Shown here: positions 16,621 to 25,063 of the stretch, piece by piece | How positions within the stretch are numbered: the stretch's first letter is position 1 | Layout: each line of letters starts with the position of its first letter | Origin: Enterobacter mori | GTDB taxonomy: Bacteria > Pseudomonadota > Gammaproteobacteria > Enterobacterales > Enterobacteriaceae | Assembly: GCF_025244905.1 (NCBI RefSeq) | Contig: NZ_CP104285.1 | Location: 2,108,001-2,172,000 of the forward strand | Reading direction: 5' to 3' | DNA: 64,000 bases | The notes under the pieces: model-generated | Told to the model about the DNA's origin: nothing | Seen by the model: the letters and a program-made list of their open reading frames with translations, nothing else | Database searches by the model: none | Program-made: the position numbers and the translations under genes

Positions 16621-18654
16621 ATGTCGGCCAATAACCCTTTTTTTGACATTAGCCTGTTGCCTTATCAGGCGCCGCGTTTTGATGAGATTAACGATAGCCA
16701 TTATCGCCCGGCATTCGATGAAGCGCTTCGCCAGAAGCGAGCGGACATTGCTGCCATTGTTGCCCAGACCGCTGCGCCAGACTTCACTAACACCGTGCTG
16801 GCGCTGGAGAAAAGCGGCGCCATGCTCTCCCGCGTCAACAGCGTATTCTTCGCCTTGGCCTCCGCGCACACCAATGCGTACCTGCAGGCGCTGGAGGAGC
16901 AGTTCTCTACCGAACTTGCCGCGCTGGCGAACGATATCTGGTTGAGTGAGACCCTTTTCGCCCGCGTGGAGAGCGTCTGGCAGGATCGTGCTGCGCTGGA
17001 CGCTGAATCTCGTCGTCTGGTCGAGGAGACGTACCAGCGGTTTATTCTGGCCGGTGCGCGCCTGAATGAAACGGAAAAAGCCGAGCTGAAGGCGCTGAAT
17101 ACCGAGGCGGCCTCCCTGACCAGCCAGTTTAATCAGCGCCTGCTGGCTGCCAATAAAGCGGGTGGGCTGGTGGTGGATTACGCGCATCAGCTTGAGGGAC
17201 TTAGCGCAGATGAGATCGCTACTGCCGCGCAGGCCGCCGCGGAGAAGGGGCTAAACGATCGCTGGCTCATCCCGCTTCTGAACACCACTCAGCAACCCGC
17301 GCTATCAGCGCTGCGCAATCGTCAGACGCGCGAAAACCTGTTTAACGCTGGCTGGACGCGCACCCAGAAAGGGGATGAAAACGACACTCGCGAGCTGATC
17401 CTCCGTTTGACGACGCTGCGCGCCCGACAGGCCCGGCTGCTGGGGTTCAAGGATTACGCCAGCTGGAGCACTGCCGACCAGATGGCGAAAACGCCCGACG
17501 CCGCACTGGCCTTTATGCGCGGAATAGTGCCAGCCGCGCGTGCGCGTGCAGAGCGCGAGCAGGCCGATATTCAGAACGTGATTGATGACGAGCAGGGTGG
17601 TTTCGCCGTGCAGGCCTGGGACTGGGCATTTTATGCCGAGCGCGTGCGCCTCGGGAAATACGCGCTGGATGAATCGCAAATCAAGCCGTACTTTGCACTG
17701 AACACCGTACTGCACGACGGCGTGTTCTGGGCCACCAGCCAGCTGTTTGGCATCCGTTTTGTCGAGCGTTTTGATATTCCTGTTTATCATCCCGACGTGC
17801 GGGTGTGGGAGATTTTCGACCACTCCGGTGAAGGCATGGCGCTGTTCTACGGTGATTTCTTCGCCCGCGATTCCAAGCAGGGTGGGGCATGGATGGGGAA
17901 TTTCGTCGAGCAATCCTTCGAGTTTGCTTCCCGTCCGGTTATCTACAACGTCTGTAACTACCAAAAACCGGCGAATGGCGGTATCGCGCTTCTCTCCTGG
18001 GATGATGTGATAACCCTGTTCCACGAATTTGGTCATACCCTGCACGGACTCTTTGCCAGCCAGCGCTACGCCACGCTCTCCGGGACAAATACCCCGCGTG
18101 ATTTCGTCGAGTTCCCGTCGCAGATCAACGAGCACTGGGCCAGCCATCCGCAGGTCTTTGCCCACTATGCGCGTCACTATGAAACCAATGAGCCGATGCC
18201 GGACGCGCTGCGCGATAAAATGCTTACTGCGACCCAGTTCAATAAAGGGTACGACATGACGGAACTGCTGAGTGCGGCACTGTTGGACATGAACTGGCAC
18301 GGGATTAGCGAAGCCGTTTCGAGCGTTGACGCTTTTGAAGCGGAAGCGTTGAAAAAAGAGGGGCTGGACCTGCCCGCCGTCCCGCCGCGCTACCGCAGCA
18401 GCTATTTTGCGCATATCTTCGGCGGCGGCTACGCTGCAGGCTATTACGCTTATTTGTGGACGCAAATGCTGGCGGACGATGGCTATCAGTGGTTTGTTGA
18501 GCAGGGTGGTTTGACTCGCGAAAACGGACAGAAATTCCGCGAGGCGATTTTGTCGCGCGGGAACAGCACTGATTTAGCTGAACTTTATCGCCAGTGGCGT
18601 GGGCACGATCCGAGGATTGAACCGATGCTGGAAAATCGCGGGTTGAGCGAATAG
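16621..18654 (+). CDS. dcp: Dipeptidyl carboxypeptidase II Dcp
   Basis: A 677-residue M3-family zinc metallopeptidase that removes C-terminal dipeptides from peptides. The zinc motif HEFGH is at about residue 467 (LFHEFGHTLHGLFAS), and the third ligand glutamate lies in EFPSQINEHW. No signal peptide is visible; it acts in the cytoplasm or periplasm depending on reports. The length agrees with E. coli Dcp (681). A good terminator follows at 18670. Confidence 0.96.
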   Translation: MSANNPFFDISLLPYQAPRFDEINDSHYRPAFDEALRQKRADIAAIVAQTAAPDFTNTVLALEKSGAMLSRVNSVFFALASAHTNAYLQALEEQFSTELAALANDIWLSETLFARVESVWQDRAALDAESRRLVEETYQRFILAGARLNETEKAELKALNTEAASLTSQFNQRLLAANKAGGLVVDYAHQLEGLSADEIATAAQAAAEKGLNDRWLIPLLNTTQQPALSALRNRQTRENLFNAGWTRTQKGDENDTRELILRLTTLRARQARLLGFKDYASWSTADQMAKTPDAALAFMRGIVPAARARAEREQADIQNVIDDEQGGFAVQAWDWAFYAERVRLGKYALDESQIKPYFALNTVLHDGVFWATSQLFGIRFVERFDIPVYHPDVRVWEIFDHSGEGMALFYGDFFARDSKQGGAWMGNFVEQSFEFASRPVIYNVCNYQKPANGGIALLSWDDVITLFHEFGHTLHGLFASQRYATLSGTNTPRDFVEFPSQINEHWASHPQVFAHYARHYETNEPMPDALRDKMLTATQFNKGYDMTELLSAALLDMNWHGISEAVSSVDAFEAEALKKEGLDLPAVPPRYRSSYFAHIFGGGYAAGYYAYLWTQMLADDGYQWFVEQGGLTRENGQKFREAILSRGNSTDLAELYRQWRGHDPRIEPMLENRGLSE

Positions 18655-18669
18655 CGTCAGTCTCGTCAG

Positions 18670-18699
18670 AAAAAAACCGGGCTTCTCGCCCGGTTTTTG
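18670..18699. terminator. Bidirectional rho-independent terminator
   Basis: ACCGGGC-TTCTC-GCCCGGT is flanked by an A-run on the left and TTTTT on the right, so it can serve both dcp (+) and uspF (-). Confidence 0.85.
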
Positions 18700-18742
18700 T
18701 TATCCGCTATCCGTTCGTATCCATAAATGTAAACGCCGCTTT

Positions 18743-19177
18743 CTATCTTACGACCAGGACAGGGCATTTCGCATGCCGCACCACTGCCGCAGCGTTCGAA
18801 CCCAACAGATACGTCGATATGTCAGGTTTGTGGGAGGCGATGATAATCAGATCTGCGCCGATCGTCTCAGCGAGCTTAAGGATCTGATCCTTTGGGGACC
18901 CCGTGACGGCATGCGTCTGTATTTTGTCTGCAGGGATTTTGAATTGTTTAACGATTTCATCCAGTTTCGCTAAGGCCGCGTGCTGAAACTCTTTCATCTT
19001 CGGCATTTCTACGGAGTAGGCCAAACCTAATGATGAATAATACGGAAGCGATGGAATAACAGTAAGAAAGTGAACCTTAGCTGTGTTAAGTGCGGTATGT
19101 GCCTGAACGAAGGGGATAACCATGTTTGTCAGGCTATCCTCAGAAATGTCAATTGGAACTAAAATTGAGTTATACAT
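18743..19177 (-). CDS. uspF: Universal stress protein UspF
   Basis: A 144-residue UspA-fold protein. [29 protein letters not shown] and [37 protein letters not shown] match E. coli UspF, which binds ATP and affects fimbria-mediated adhesion. The frame opens eight codons further upstream, but ATG 19177 directly follows a strong AGGAGGG and is preferred. No FNR site is obvious upstream, unlike the uspG-like paralogue 4 kb away. Confidence 0.9.
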   Translation of the reverse strand: MYNSILVPIDISEDSLTNMVIPFVQAHTALNTAKVHFLTVIPSLPYYSSLGLAYSVEMPKMKEFQHAALAKLDEIVKQFKIPADKIQTHAVTGSPKDQILKLAETIGADLIIIASHKPDISTYLLGSNAAAVVRHAKCPVLVVR

Positions 19178-19406
19178 TTGTCCCTCCTGAGTGTTTTTCA
19201 CACAATTCAGGTTAGACCGTTAATTTCAGGAAAACAGCGAGCAAGCTGTCATAATGGGTACAAATTTCGGTTATGTGATATTCGTGCAGTCGAACATGAC
19301 TGTGATCTCCTCAATGTGGCGTGACGACGAACGTTTCACGAAAAGGGGCATCCTGGGATGAATCTCTCTGCCTCACGGTCTGTTTTCAGCAAAACGGCAA
19401 AGCCTC

Positions 19407-19427
19407 AACCGGGCGCAAGGCCCGGTA
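19407..19427 (-). terminator. Terminator-like hairpin downstream of mgtC
   Basis: On the minus strand CCGGGC-CTTGC-GCCCGG forms a 6-bp GC stem just after the mgtC stop. The following tract is only moderately T-rich (TTGAGGCTTT). Confidence 0.55.
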
Positions 19428-19433
19428 TCTGGT

Positions 19434-20126
19434 TCATATTGCGTGACAGCTTACGGATGCCATAATTTTATTTCCGCCAATATTACCCATAATCAGCTCA
19501 AGTAATTTCCGGTATTCCTCACGGGTCATTACCTCGGCCCGTATTTCGGTTTTTCCTTCTGCTTGCGCCGCATCGCAATAAATGGCTTTCAGGCTTAACG
19601 TCAACTCTTTCGCCATGTTGACAATATTCTGCCGTACCGCATCTTCATGCTCGTCATTACAGGTGATTTTAAGGACATAACATTTTTCGCCTTCATGGAG
19701 CGCGGGCAGTTGATTAATCCGCTGCGCAGCTTCGCGAAGCAAGATGTTGGCGCACAGAATAATCACGCTGGCCATGCCGGCATTCCAGAATTGGCCTAAG
19801 CCGCATAACACGCCAATTCCGGCCGAACACCACAGCGTCGCGGCGGTATTAAGACCCCGAATATTCATTCCTTCGCGCATAATAACGCCTGCGCCAAGAA
19901 AGCCGATGCCGGACACTATCTGCGCTGCAATACGGCCCGGACTATCGGGGGAGGTCGATACTGAACTTAAAATAAACACGGCCGCGCCCGTGGCAACCAG
20001 TGCATTGGTACGAAGCCCGGCCATACGCTGGCGCCACTGTCTTTCCGCGCCGATAATTGCGCCCAGCAGCATCGCTGCGAGCAGATGAGAGATATAAGGG
20101 AACATCAGCCTGTCGCCTGTTAACAT
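19434..20126 (-). CDS. mgtC: MgtC-family virulence/magnesium-stress membrane protein
   Basis: About 230 residues. The N-terminal half has four to five membrane helices and closely follows Salmonella MgtC (AAMLLGAIIGAERQWRQRMAGLRTNALV, GLNTAATLWCSAGIGVLCGLGQF); the C-terminal half is an ACT-like cytosolic domain. Salmonella MgtC inhibits the F1Fo ATP synthase and supports growth in macrophages and at low Mg2+. There the gene is followed by mgtB; here it stands alone. Two starts are possible (20126 or 20105); neither has a strong Shine-Dalgarno. It is preceded by a long, structured leader with two tiny ORFs. Transfer is plausible because E. coli lacks it at this place. Confidence 0.9.
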   Translation of the reverse strand: MLTGDRLMFPYISHLLAAMLLGAIIGAERQWRQRMAGLRTNALVATGAAVFILSSVSTSPDSPGRIAAQIVSGIGFLGAGVIMREGMNIRGLNTAATLWCSAGIGVLCGLGQFWNAGMASVIILCANILLREAAQRINQLPALHEGEKCYVLKITCNDEHEDAVRQNIVNMAKELTLSLKAIYCDAAQAEGKTEIRAEVMTREEYRKLLELIMGNIGGNKIMASVSCHAI

Positions 20127-20137
20127 GATTAAACGAT

Positions 20138-20151
20138 AAGCGTCAGCGCTT
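20138..20151 (-). promoter_or_regulatory. Small hairpin just upstream of mgtC start
   Basis: AAGCG-CTGA-CGCTT, a 5-bp stem, lies 12 nt before the mgtC ATG at 20126. GCGTCA/TGACGC offers an alternative pairing with upstream bases, so access to the mgtC start could be switchable. Confidence 0.35.
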
Positions 20152-20190
20152 CACTAAGCACAGTATGACGCCGTTAAAACGCAAAGCATG

Positions 20191-20235
20191 TCAGCGCGAG
20201 GGTGGTGGAAAGAGTGAATGATTAAACATGAACAT
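20191..20235 (-). CDS. Leader peptide with Pro-Pro-Pro (mgtP-like)
   Basis: A 14-codon ORF, MFMFNHSLFPPPSR, lies in the mgtC leader about 65 nt before the coding region, with GGAG 7 nt ahead of the ATG. Three consecutive proline codons (CCA CCA CCC) near its end would stall ribosomes when charged tRNA-Pro or EF-P is limiting. In Salmonella the mgtP leader ORF senses proline; sequence identity is not claimed. Translation is predicted only. Confidence 0.55.
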   Translation of the reverse strand: MFMFNHSLFPPPSR

Positions 20236-20309
20236 CGCGTTGCTCCACAAATTTGGTTGTTCTGAATGTTATGGATGCAATCACGTCAAGAGGATTGCTG
20301 CCCACCGTT

Positions 20310-20345
20310 AAGGTAAGCAGCGAGAAAATCGCGTCAGCTTACCTT
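20310..20345 (-). promoter_or_regulatory. Leader hairpin B
   Basis: A 9-bp perfect stem AAGGTAAGC/GCTTACCTT with a nested GCGA/TCGC helix and TTTTC loop. It overlaps the end of the first leader ORF and part of hairpin A, so ribosome position on that ORF would choose between them. Confidence 0.55.
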
Positions 20346-20372
20346 CGTATCGACGATAAAATAACTTTCCAA
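20334..20372 (-). CDS. First leader ORF of mgtC, TTG start (mgtM-like)
   Basis: A 12-codon ORF, (M)ESYFIVDTKVS, begins at TTG with AGGAG seven bases ahead, an excellent ribosome-binding geometry. Its body spans the loop and 3' arm of hairpin A and its stop lies in hairpin B, so its translation would disrupt A and affect B. It occupies the place of mgtM in the Salmonella mgtCBR leader. It is too short for codon statistics. Confidence 0.45.
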   Translation of the reverse strand: MESYFIVDTKVS

Positions 20373-20400
20373 CGAAGGACTCCTGAGAAAATTTATTGCC

Positions 20401-20429
20401 AGTATAGTCAGGGCCGATAATGAGTAAAG
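20401..20429 (-). promoter_or_regulatory. Probable mgtC promoter
   Basis: TATACT at 20401-20406 is a good -10. The matching -35 region is poor (CTTTAC, 17-bp spacer), as expected of an activator-dependent promoter. TGTTTT upstream resembles half of a PhoP box, but a proper direct repeat is not visible. Confidence 0.4.
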
Positions 20430-20560
20430 TGAAAAAACAACGTCCGTTATGAATTGTTTAAGTTCGAAAGGAATGTTTTTAATACGTCATCTGATTTTCT
20501 AAAATACCCGATATAATGCATTTCTTTTTTTACAGGCGATAACAGACAAAGGCAGGAAGC

Positions 20561-20689
20561 ATGTCTCTTCGTTCGCTGCGGACGTTATGCCTGACACGTT
20601 TTTTCATTGCGGATGTTCGCGATGGCCTGGAGCCTTTTCTCGGTATTTTTCTGACCGAACGCCACTGGACCGCGCCGGGTGAGGCATAG
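20561..20689 (+). pseudogene. N-terminal fragment of an MFS transporter, cut at a REP element
   Basis: A 42-codon ORF, starting MSLRSLRTLCLTRFFIADV, has the look of the first helix of a 'DGLGPFLGVFLTE' type major facilitator (here DGLEPFLGIFLTERHW). It runs straight into a REP palindrome whose bases supply the TAG stop. GGCAGGAAGC provides a start context. A full-length member would be near 400 residues, so about 90% is gone. The gene was evidently lost by a deletion ending at the REP. Confidence 0.6.
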
Positions 20690-20700
20690 CCCCACCCGGC
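20674..20700. repeat. Single REP element
   Basis: GCCGGGTG-AGGCATAGCC-CCACCCGGC, the same palindromic core as the BIMEs at 6933 and 27721. It forms the 3' boundary of the MFS fragment and lies just beyond the ldhA stop. Confidence 0.8.
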
Positions 20701-20707
20701 GAAACGT

Positions 20708-21697
20708 TTAAGCCAGCTCGTTAGGGGAGGCTTCACCTTTTTCCAGCTGCTGCAGATTCCCCAGCGTGGTTTCCGAAATACTGATCAGCGCTTCGGCAGT
20801 CAGAAATGCCTGGTGCCCGGTAAACAGCACGTTATGGCAGGCGGACAGGCGGCGGAACACGTCGTCCTGAATCACATCATTAGACTTGTCTTCAAAGAAC
20901 AGATCGCGCTCATTCTCATACACGTCCATCCCCAGCGCGCCAATTTTCTGGGTCTTCAGCGCTTCGATAGCGGCCTGAGAGTCAACCAGCCCGCCGCGGC
21001 TGGTGTTGATGATCATTACGCCATCTTTCATTTGGTCAAACGCCGCCTGATTAAGCAGGTGGTAGTTTTCCGGCGTCAGCGGACAGTGCAGGGAGATCAC
21101 GTCGGACTGGGAGAACAGCGTCGGCAGGTCGACGTACTCCACGCCCAGATCCAGCGCTGCGGCGCTTGGATACGGATCGAATGCCAGCAGACGCATGCCG
21201 AAGCCTTTCAGAATCCGCAGGGCAGCCACGCCAATTTTACCGGTGCCGATCACGCCTGCGGTTTTGCCGTACATGGTAAAGCCGGTCAGTCCTTCCAGCG
21301 AGAAGTTGGCGTCACGGGTGCGCTGATAGGCGCGGTGAATACGACGGTTGAGCGACATCATCATGCCAATCGCATGTTCCGCGACCGCTTCCGGGGAATA
21401 CGCCGGCACGCGCACCACCTTCAGACCCAGCTCCTTCGCCGCGTCGAGGTCCACGTTATTGAAGCCCGCACAGCGCAGGGCGATATACTTAACCCCTTGC
21501 TTTTTCAGCTCTTCCAGCACCGGACGACTGCCATCATCGTTCACAAAAATGCAGACGCCTTCACAGCCGTGCGCCGTTTTGGCGGTTTTTTCGGACAGCA
21601 GAAAGTCGAAAAATTCAAGGTCAAACCCGTAAGCCTCGTTAACATGTTGCAGATACTTTTTGTCGTACTGCTTTGTGCTATATACCGCGAGTTTCAT
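20708..21697 (-). CDS. ldhA: Fermentative D-lactate dehydrogenase
   Basis: A 329-residue NAD-dependent D-2-hydroxyacid dehydrogenase, the same length as E. coli LdhA. It has the Rossmann motif VIGTGKIGVAALRI, the substrate Arg in INTSRGGLVDS, and the catalytic His in TGHQAFLTAEAL. It reduces pyruvate to D-lactate during mixed-acid fermentation in the cytoplasm. It is adjacent to ydbH as in E. coli, but on the downstream side hslJ is replaced by the MFS remnant and mgtC. AGAAAG lies ahead of the ATG. Confidence 0.96.
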   Translation of the reverse strand: MKLAVYSTKQYDKKYLQHVNEAYGFDLEFFDFLLSEKTAKTAHGCEGVCIFVNDDGSRPVLEELKKQGVKYIALRCAGFNNVDLDAAKELGLKVVRVPAYSPEAVAEHAIGMMMSLNRRIHRAYQRTRDANFSLEGLTGFTMYGKTAGVIGTGKIGVAALRILKGFGMRLLAFDPYPSAAALDLGVEYVDLPTLFSQSDVISLHCPLTPENYHLLNQAAFDQMKDGVMIINTSRGGLVDSQAAIEALKTQKIGALGMDVYENERDLFFEDKSNDVIQDDVFRRLSACHNVLFTGHQAFLTAEALISISETTLGNLQQLEKGEASPNELA

Positions 21698-21907
21698 AAG
21701 ACTTTCTCCAGTGATTTTGCATTCACGTTAGCATGATTAAAATAATCTTACAATTTCTAAAATATTATTGAATTCAATAAGTTCTATCAATTATTCTAGA
21801 ACATCTATCCTTAAAAAAGGCATTGACTTCAACTGACTGGCTAAACATGCGACAATGATCGGCAATGTCGGCTTAATTCTTTCGCTAAATCAGGATATTA
21901 ACTGCCC

Positions 21908-24547
21908 ATGAAGGGTAAATACAAAGCCGCAATTGCGCTTTTACTGCTGTTGATTTTGGTGCCGCTGACGCTGCTGATGACGCTCGCCCAGTGGGTGCCA
22001 ACGCTCGCCGGGATCTGGCTCCCCGTCGGAACGCGTATCGCTTTCGAGGAAAGCCCAAAACTCACCCGTCATGCGCTGGTGATCCCCGATCTTCGTTATC
22101 TGGTGGATGAGTGTGAAATTGCTCGCATCGATAACGTGACGTTGTCACACCCAAGCCGCTGGAAGCTTGATGTAGGCACCCTTGAGCTTAACTCCGCCTG
22201 CCTCAGCAAACTCCCTCAATCTGCGCCGTCGACGGTGGCACCCAAAACGCTGGCCCAGTGGCAGGCGGTGTTACCGAATACCTGGCTGACGGTGCATCGT
22301 CTTTCTCTTGCCCCCTGGCAGCAGTGGGAGGGTGAACTTCATGCGTCACTCACTCCTGCAAGTCAGGAAATCACCTATAAAGGCGAGCAGGTAAGCATTA
22401 AAGGCCAGTTACGGGGGCAGACCCTCTCTGTCAGTCAGTTCGATATTCACCTTCCAGACCAGCCGCAGCCGGTAAAACTGGTCGGGACATTTACCCTGCC
22501 GCTGGTGCCGGACGGCGTACCGGTGAAAGGCCACGCCGTTGCAACCTTTAACGTGCCACAGTTGACCTCTCTGGTCGATGCCGATCTGGACTGGGAAGAC
22601 AATCAGGGGCAACTGGTGGTGATGGCGCGGGACAATCCCGATCCGCTGCTCGACCTGCCGTGGCAGATTACGGCCGAACAGCTGACTATCAGCGACGGAC
22701 GCTGGAACTGGGCGCTGCCCGGCCTGCCGCTGAGCGGGCGGGTTGGCCTGCGTATTGATAACTGGCAGCAGGGGCTGGAAAAAGCCACCGTTTCCGGGCG
22801 TCTGAATGTGTTAACGCAGGGCGATGCGGGCAAAGGTAATGCGGTGCTGAATATCGGTCCGGGTTCGCTTAGCATGGAAAATAGCGATATGCCGCTGTAT
22901 TTGAGCGGCGAGGCGAAACAAAACGATCTTATCCTCTACGCCAAACTCCCGGCCAAACTGACCGGAAGCCTCAACGATCCGCAGCTTTCCTTTGAACCCG
23001 GCGCGCTATTGCGTTCGCGCGGTCGCATTATCGATTCGCTGGATATTGATGAAATCCGCTGGCCGCTGGCGGGTGTGAAGCTCACGCAAAAAGGCGTAGA
23101 TGGCCGCCTTCAGGCTATTCTGCGCGCGCATGAAAATGAAATGGGCGATTTCGAACTGCACCTGGACGGTCAGGCCAACGACTTTTTACCTGATAATGGC
23201 CTGTGGCAGTGGCGCTACTGGGGTAAAGGGAGCTTTACGCCAATGCACGCGCGCTGGGATGTCGCCGGTAAAGGCGAGTGGCGCGACGCGCTGATTGAGT
23301 TAACCGAACTCTCGACCGGCTTCGATAAACTCCAGTACGGCACCATGACGGTAGGCGAACCGCGCCTGGTACTGGATACCCCCGTTCGCTGGAACCGCGA
23401 TCCGGCTAAACCCTCCTTCAGCGGCGCTCTGGCGCTGAATGCCGGACAAACGACGTTCTCCGGCGGAAGCGTACTGCCGCCTTCGGTACTGAGCTTCAGC
23501 GTTGACGGCACCGATCCGACACTCTTTCAGTTTAAGGGCGACCTCCACGCCGACAAAATTGGTCCGGTACAGGTCAATGGACGCTGGGACGGCGAACGCC
23601 TTCGTGGTCAGGCCTGGTGGCCGAAACAGTCGCTCACCGTGTTCCAGCCGCTGATCCCACCAGACTGGAAAATGACGCTGCACGACGGCGAACTGTATGC
23701 CCAGGTTGCCTTCTCGGCTGCGGCCGGTCAAGGCTTTGAAGCGGGCGGTCACGGGGTGCTGAAATCCGGCAGCGTCTGGATGCCGGATAACCAGATTAAC
23801 GGTATCGACTTTGTCCTGCCGTTCCGTTTTAGCGAAGGCACATGGTCGCTGGGTACGCGCGGGCCGGTCACACTGCGTATTGGTGAGGTGCAAAACCTGG
23901 TCACGGCGAGGAATATCACGGCGGATTTGCAGGGGGACTACCCCTGGAGCGAGGAGAACCCGCTGTTGCTCACCAACGTCAAGGTTGAGGTGCTGGGCGG
24001 GAAAATCACCATGCAGCAGTTGAGGATGCCGCAGCACGATCCGGCATTGCTGCGCGTGGACAATATCTCGTCCAGCGAGCTGATCAGCGCCGTCAATCCG
24101 AAACAGTTTGCGATGTCCGGGCCGGTCAGCGGTGCGCTACCGTTCTGGCTGGACAATGAAAAATGGATCATCAAAGATGGCTGGCTGACCAACCCGGGGC
24201 CGATGACGCTGCGTATCGACAAAGACACGGCTGATGCCATTGTGAAAGACAATATGGTCGCAGGGGCGGCGATTAACTGGTTACGCTATATGGAAATTTC
24301 ACAATCGTGGACAAAACTGAATGTAGATAATCTGGGGGTATTAACGCTGCAGGCGACCATTAAAGGAACCAGCCGTGTTGATGGCAAAAGCAGTTCCGTG
24401 AACCTGAACTACACCCATGAAGAGAACGTTTTTACCCTCTGGCGCAGCCTGCGCTTTGGAGACAACCTGCAAACATGGTTTGAGCAACATGCGGCGATAC
24501 CGGGTCTCCGCAGTTTGACTGGCAAGGAAAGTGAGGAACAACAATGA
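21908..24547 (+). CDS. ydbH: YdbH, AsmA/TamB-like intermembrane bridge protein
   Basis: An 879-residue protein with one N-terminal membrane anchor (AAIALLLLLILVPLTLLMTLAQW) and a long periplasmic region of alternating beta-strands typical of bridge-like lipid-transfer proteins. In E. coli YdbH acts redundantly with TamB and YhdP in moving phospholipid to the outer membrane, with YnbE as its outer-membrane partner. It is the first gene of a tight operon ydbH-ynbE-ydbL. A promoter TTGACT...GACAAT is visible upstream (about 21830-21860). The length matches E. coli. Confidence 0.94.
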   Translation: MKGKYKAAIALLLLLILVPLTLLMTLAQWVPTLAGIWLPVGTRIAFEESPKLTRHALVIPDLRYLVDECEIARIDNVTLSHPSRWKLDVGTLELNSACLSKLPQSAPSTVAPKTLAQWQAVLPNTWLTVHRLSLAPWQQWEGELHASLTPASQEITYKGEQVSIKGQLRGQTLSVSQFDIHLPDQPQPVKLVGTFTLPLVPDGVPVKGHAVATFNVPQLTSLVDADLDWEDNQGQLVVMARDNPDPLLDLPWQITAEQLTISDGRWNWALPGLPLSGRVGLRIDNWQQGLEKATVSGRLNVLTQGDAGKGNAVLNIGPGSLSMENSDMPLYLSGEAKQNDLILYAKLPAKLTGSLNDPQLSFEPGALLRSRGRIIDSLDIDEIRWPLAGVKLTQKGVDGRLQAILRAHENEMGDFELHLDGQANDFLPDNGLWQWRYWGKGSFTPMHARWDVAGKGEWRDALIELTELSTGFDKLQYGTMTVGEPRLVLDTPVRWNRDPAKPSFSGALALNAGQTTFSGGSVLPPSVLSFSVDGTDPTLFQFKGDLHADKIGPVQVNGRWDGERLRGQAWWPKQSLTVFQPLIPPDWKMTLHDGELYAQVAFSAAAGQGFEAGGHGVLKSGSVWMPDNQINGIDFVLPFRFSEGTWSLGTRGPVTLRIGEVQNLVTARNITADLQGDYPWSEENPLLLTNVKVEVLGGKITMQQLRMPQHDPALLRVDNISSSELISAVNPKQFAMSGPVSGALPFWLDNEKWIIKDGWLTNPGPMTLRIDKDTADAIVKDNMVAGAAINWLRYMEISQSWTKLNVDNLGVLTLQATIKGTSRVDGKSSSVNLNYTHEENVFTLWRSLRFGDNLQTWFEQHAAIPGLRSLTGKESEEQQ

Positions 24548-24735
24548 AAAAGATGGCTGGTGTGCTCACCGTTGCCGTTGCCGCGCTGATGACAGGCTGT
24601 ACGCCGCGCATTGAAGTCGCTGCGCCAAAGGAGCCGATTACCATCAACATGAACGTCAAAATCGAACACGAGATCCATATTAAGGTCGATAAAGACGTTG
24701 AAACCCTGCTGAAATCGCGCAGCGATCTGTTCTGA
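24544..24735 (+). CDS. ynbE: YnbE small lipoprotein, YdbH partner
   Basis: A 63-residue lipoprotein with lipobox LMTGC (Cys19 followed by Thr, so outer-membrane sorted) and a strand-forming C-terminal half (TINMNVKIEHEIHIKV). In E. coli YnbE multimerises at the outer membrane and continues the beta-sheet of YdbH. It overlaps ydbH by four bases (ATGA), indicating translational coupling. Confidence 0.93.
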   Translation: MKKMAGVLTVAVAALMTGCTPRIEVAAPKEPITINMNVKIEHEIHIKVDKDVETLLKSRSDLF

Positions 24736-24742
24736 GGACGCC

Positions 24743-25063
24743 ATGAAACGAACGTTAGCTCTCATTTTACTGGCGCTGGGAATGCACGTGCAGGCGGCAA
24801 CGCTTACCCTGAATGACGCTCGTGTACAGGGGCGAGTAGGGGAAACCCTGAGCGGCTATATCGCGCCGATCAAACACGATGCCGAAACGCTGGCGCTGGT
24901 TAGCCGCATTAACGCGGCGCGCACGGAAAGCTATCAGCAGCTGGCCGACAGCAATAACTTACCCGTAGATGAAGTGGCAAAAATGGCGGGGCAAAAGCTG
25001 GTTGCCCGCGCGCAGCCGGGTGAATACGTGAAGGGCATTAACGGTAAATGGTTGAAGAAGTGA
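24743..25063 (+). CDS. ydbL: YdbL, DUF1318 periplasmic protein
   Basis: A 106-residue protein with a signal peptide (MKRTLALILLALGMHVQA) and the DUF1318 domain (VGETLSGYIAPI, MAGQKLVARAQPGEYV). In E. coli YdbL modulates YdbH-YnbE, probably as a chaperone preventing excess YnbE multimer. It is the third gene of the operon, 7 bp after ynbE. Its TGA stop directly abuts the feaR stop of the opposite strand (TGATCA), so there is no intergenic terminator. Confidence 0.92.
   Translation: MKRTLALILLALGMHVQAATLTLNDARVQGRVGETLSGYIAPIKHDAETLALVSRINAARTESYQQLADSNNLPVDEVAKMAGQKLVARAQPGEYVKGINGKWLKK

Larger units (their letters stand above)
20127..20400 (-). ncRNA. Candidate mgtC leader RNA with tandem attenuator ORFs
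   Basis: About 270 nt of untranslated leader lie between a promoter-like TATACT (20401-20406) and mgtC. Hairpin A pairs CCTTCGT with ACGAAGG (20342-20348 / 20372-20378). Hairpin B pairs AAGGTAAGC with GCTTACCTT (20310-20345) and shares four bases with A, so only one can fully form. A weaker stem pairs 20277-20282 with 20293-20298, and AAGCG/CGCTT (20138-20151) lies close to the mgtC start. Two short ORFs sit in it. Salmonella mgtCBR is known to use mgtM and mgtP leader ORFs in a similar arrangement; equivalence here is inference. Confidence 0.6.

Noticed and set aside
17305-18465. Long open frame (386 codons) opposite dcp
   Set aside because: Antisense shadow; the sense frame carries the HEFGH metallopeptidase motif.
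20430-20530. PhoP box upstream of mgtC
   Set aside because: TGTTTT and CTTTA are present but not as the required direct repeat with 5-bp spacing.
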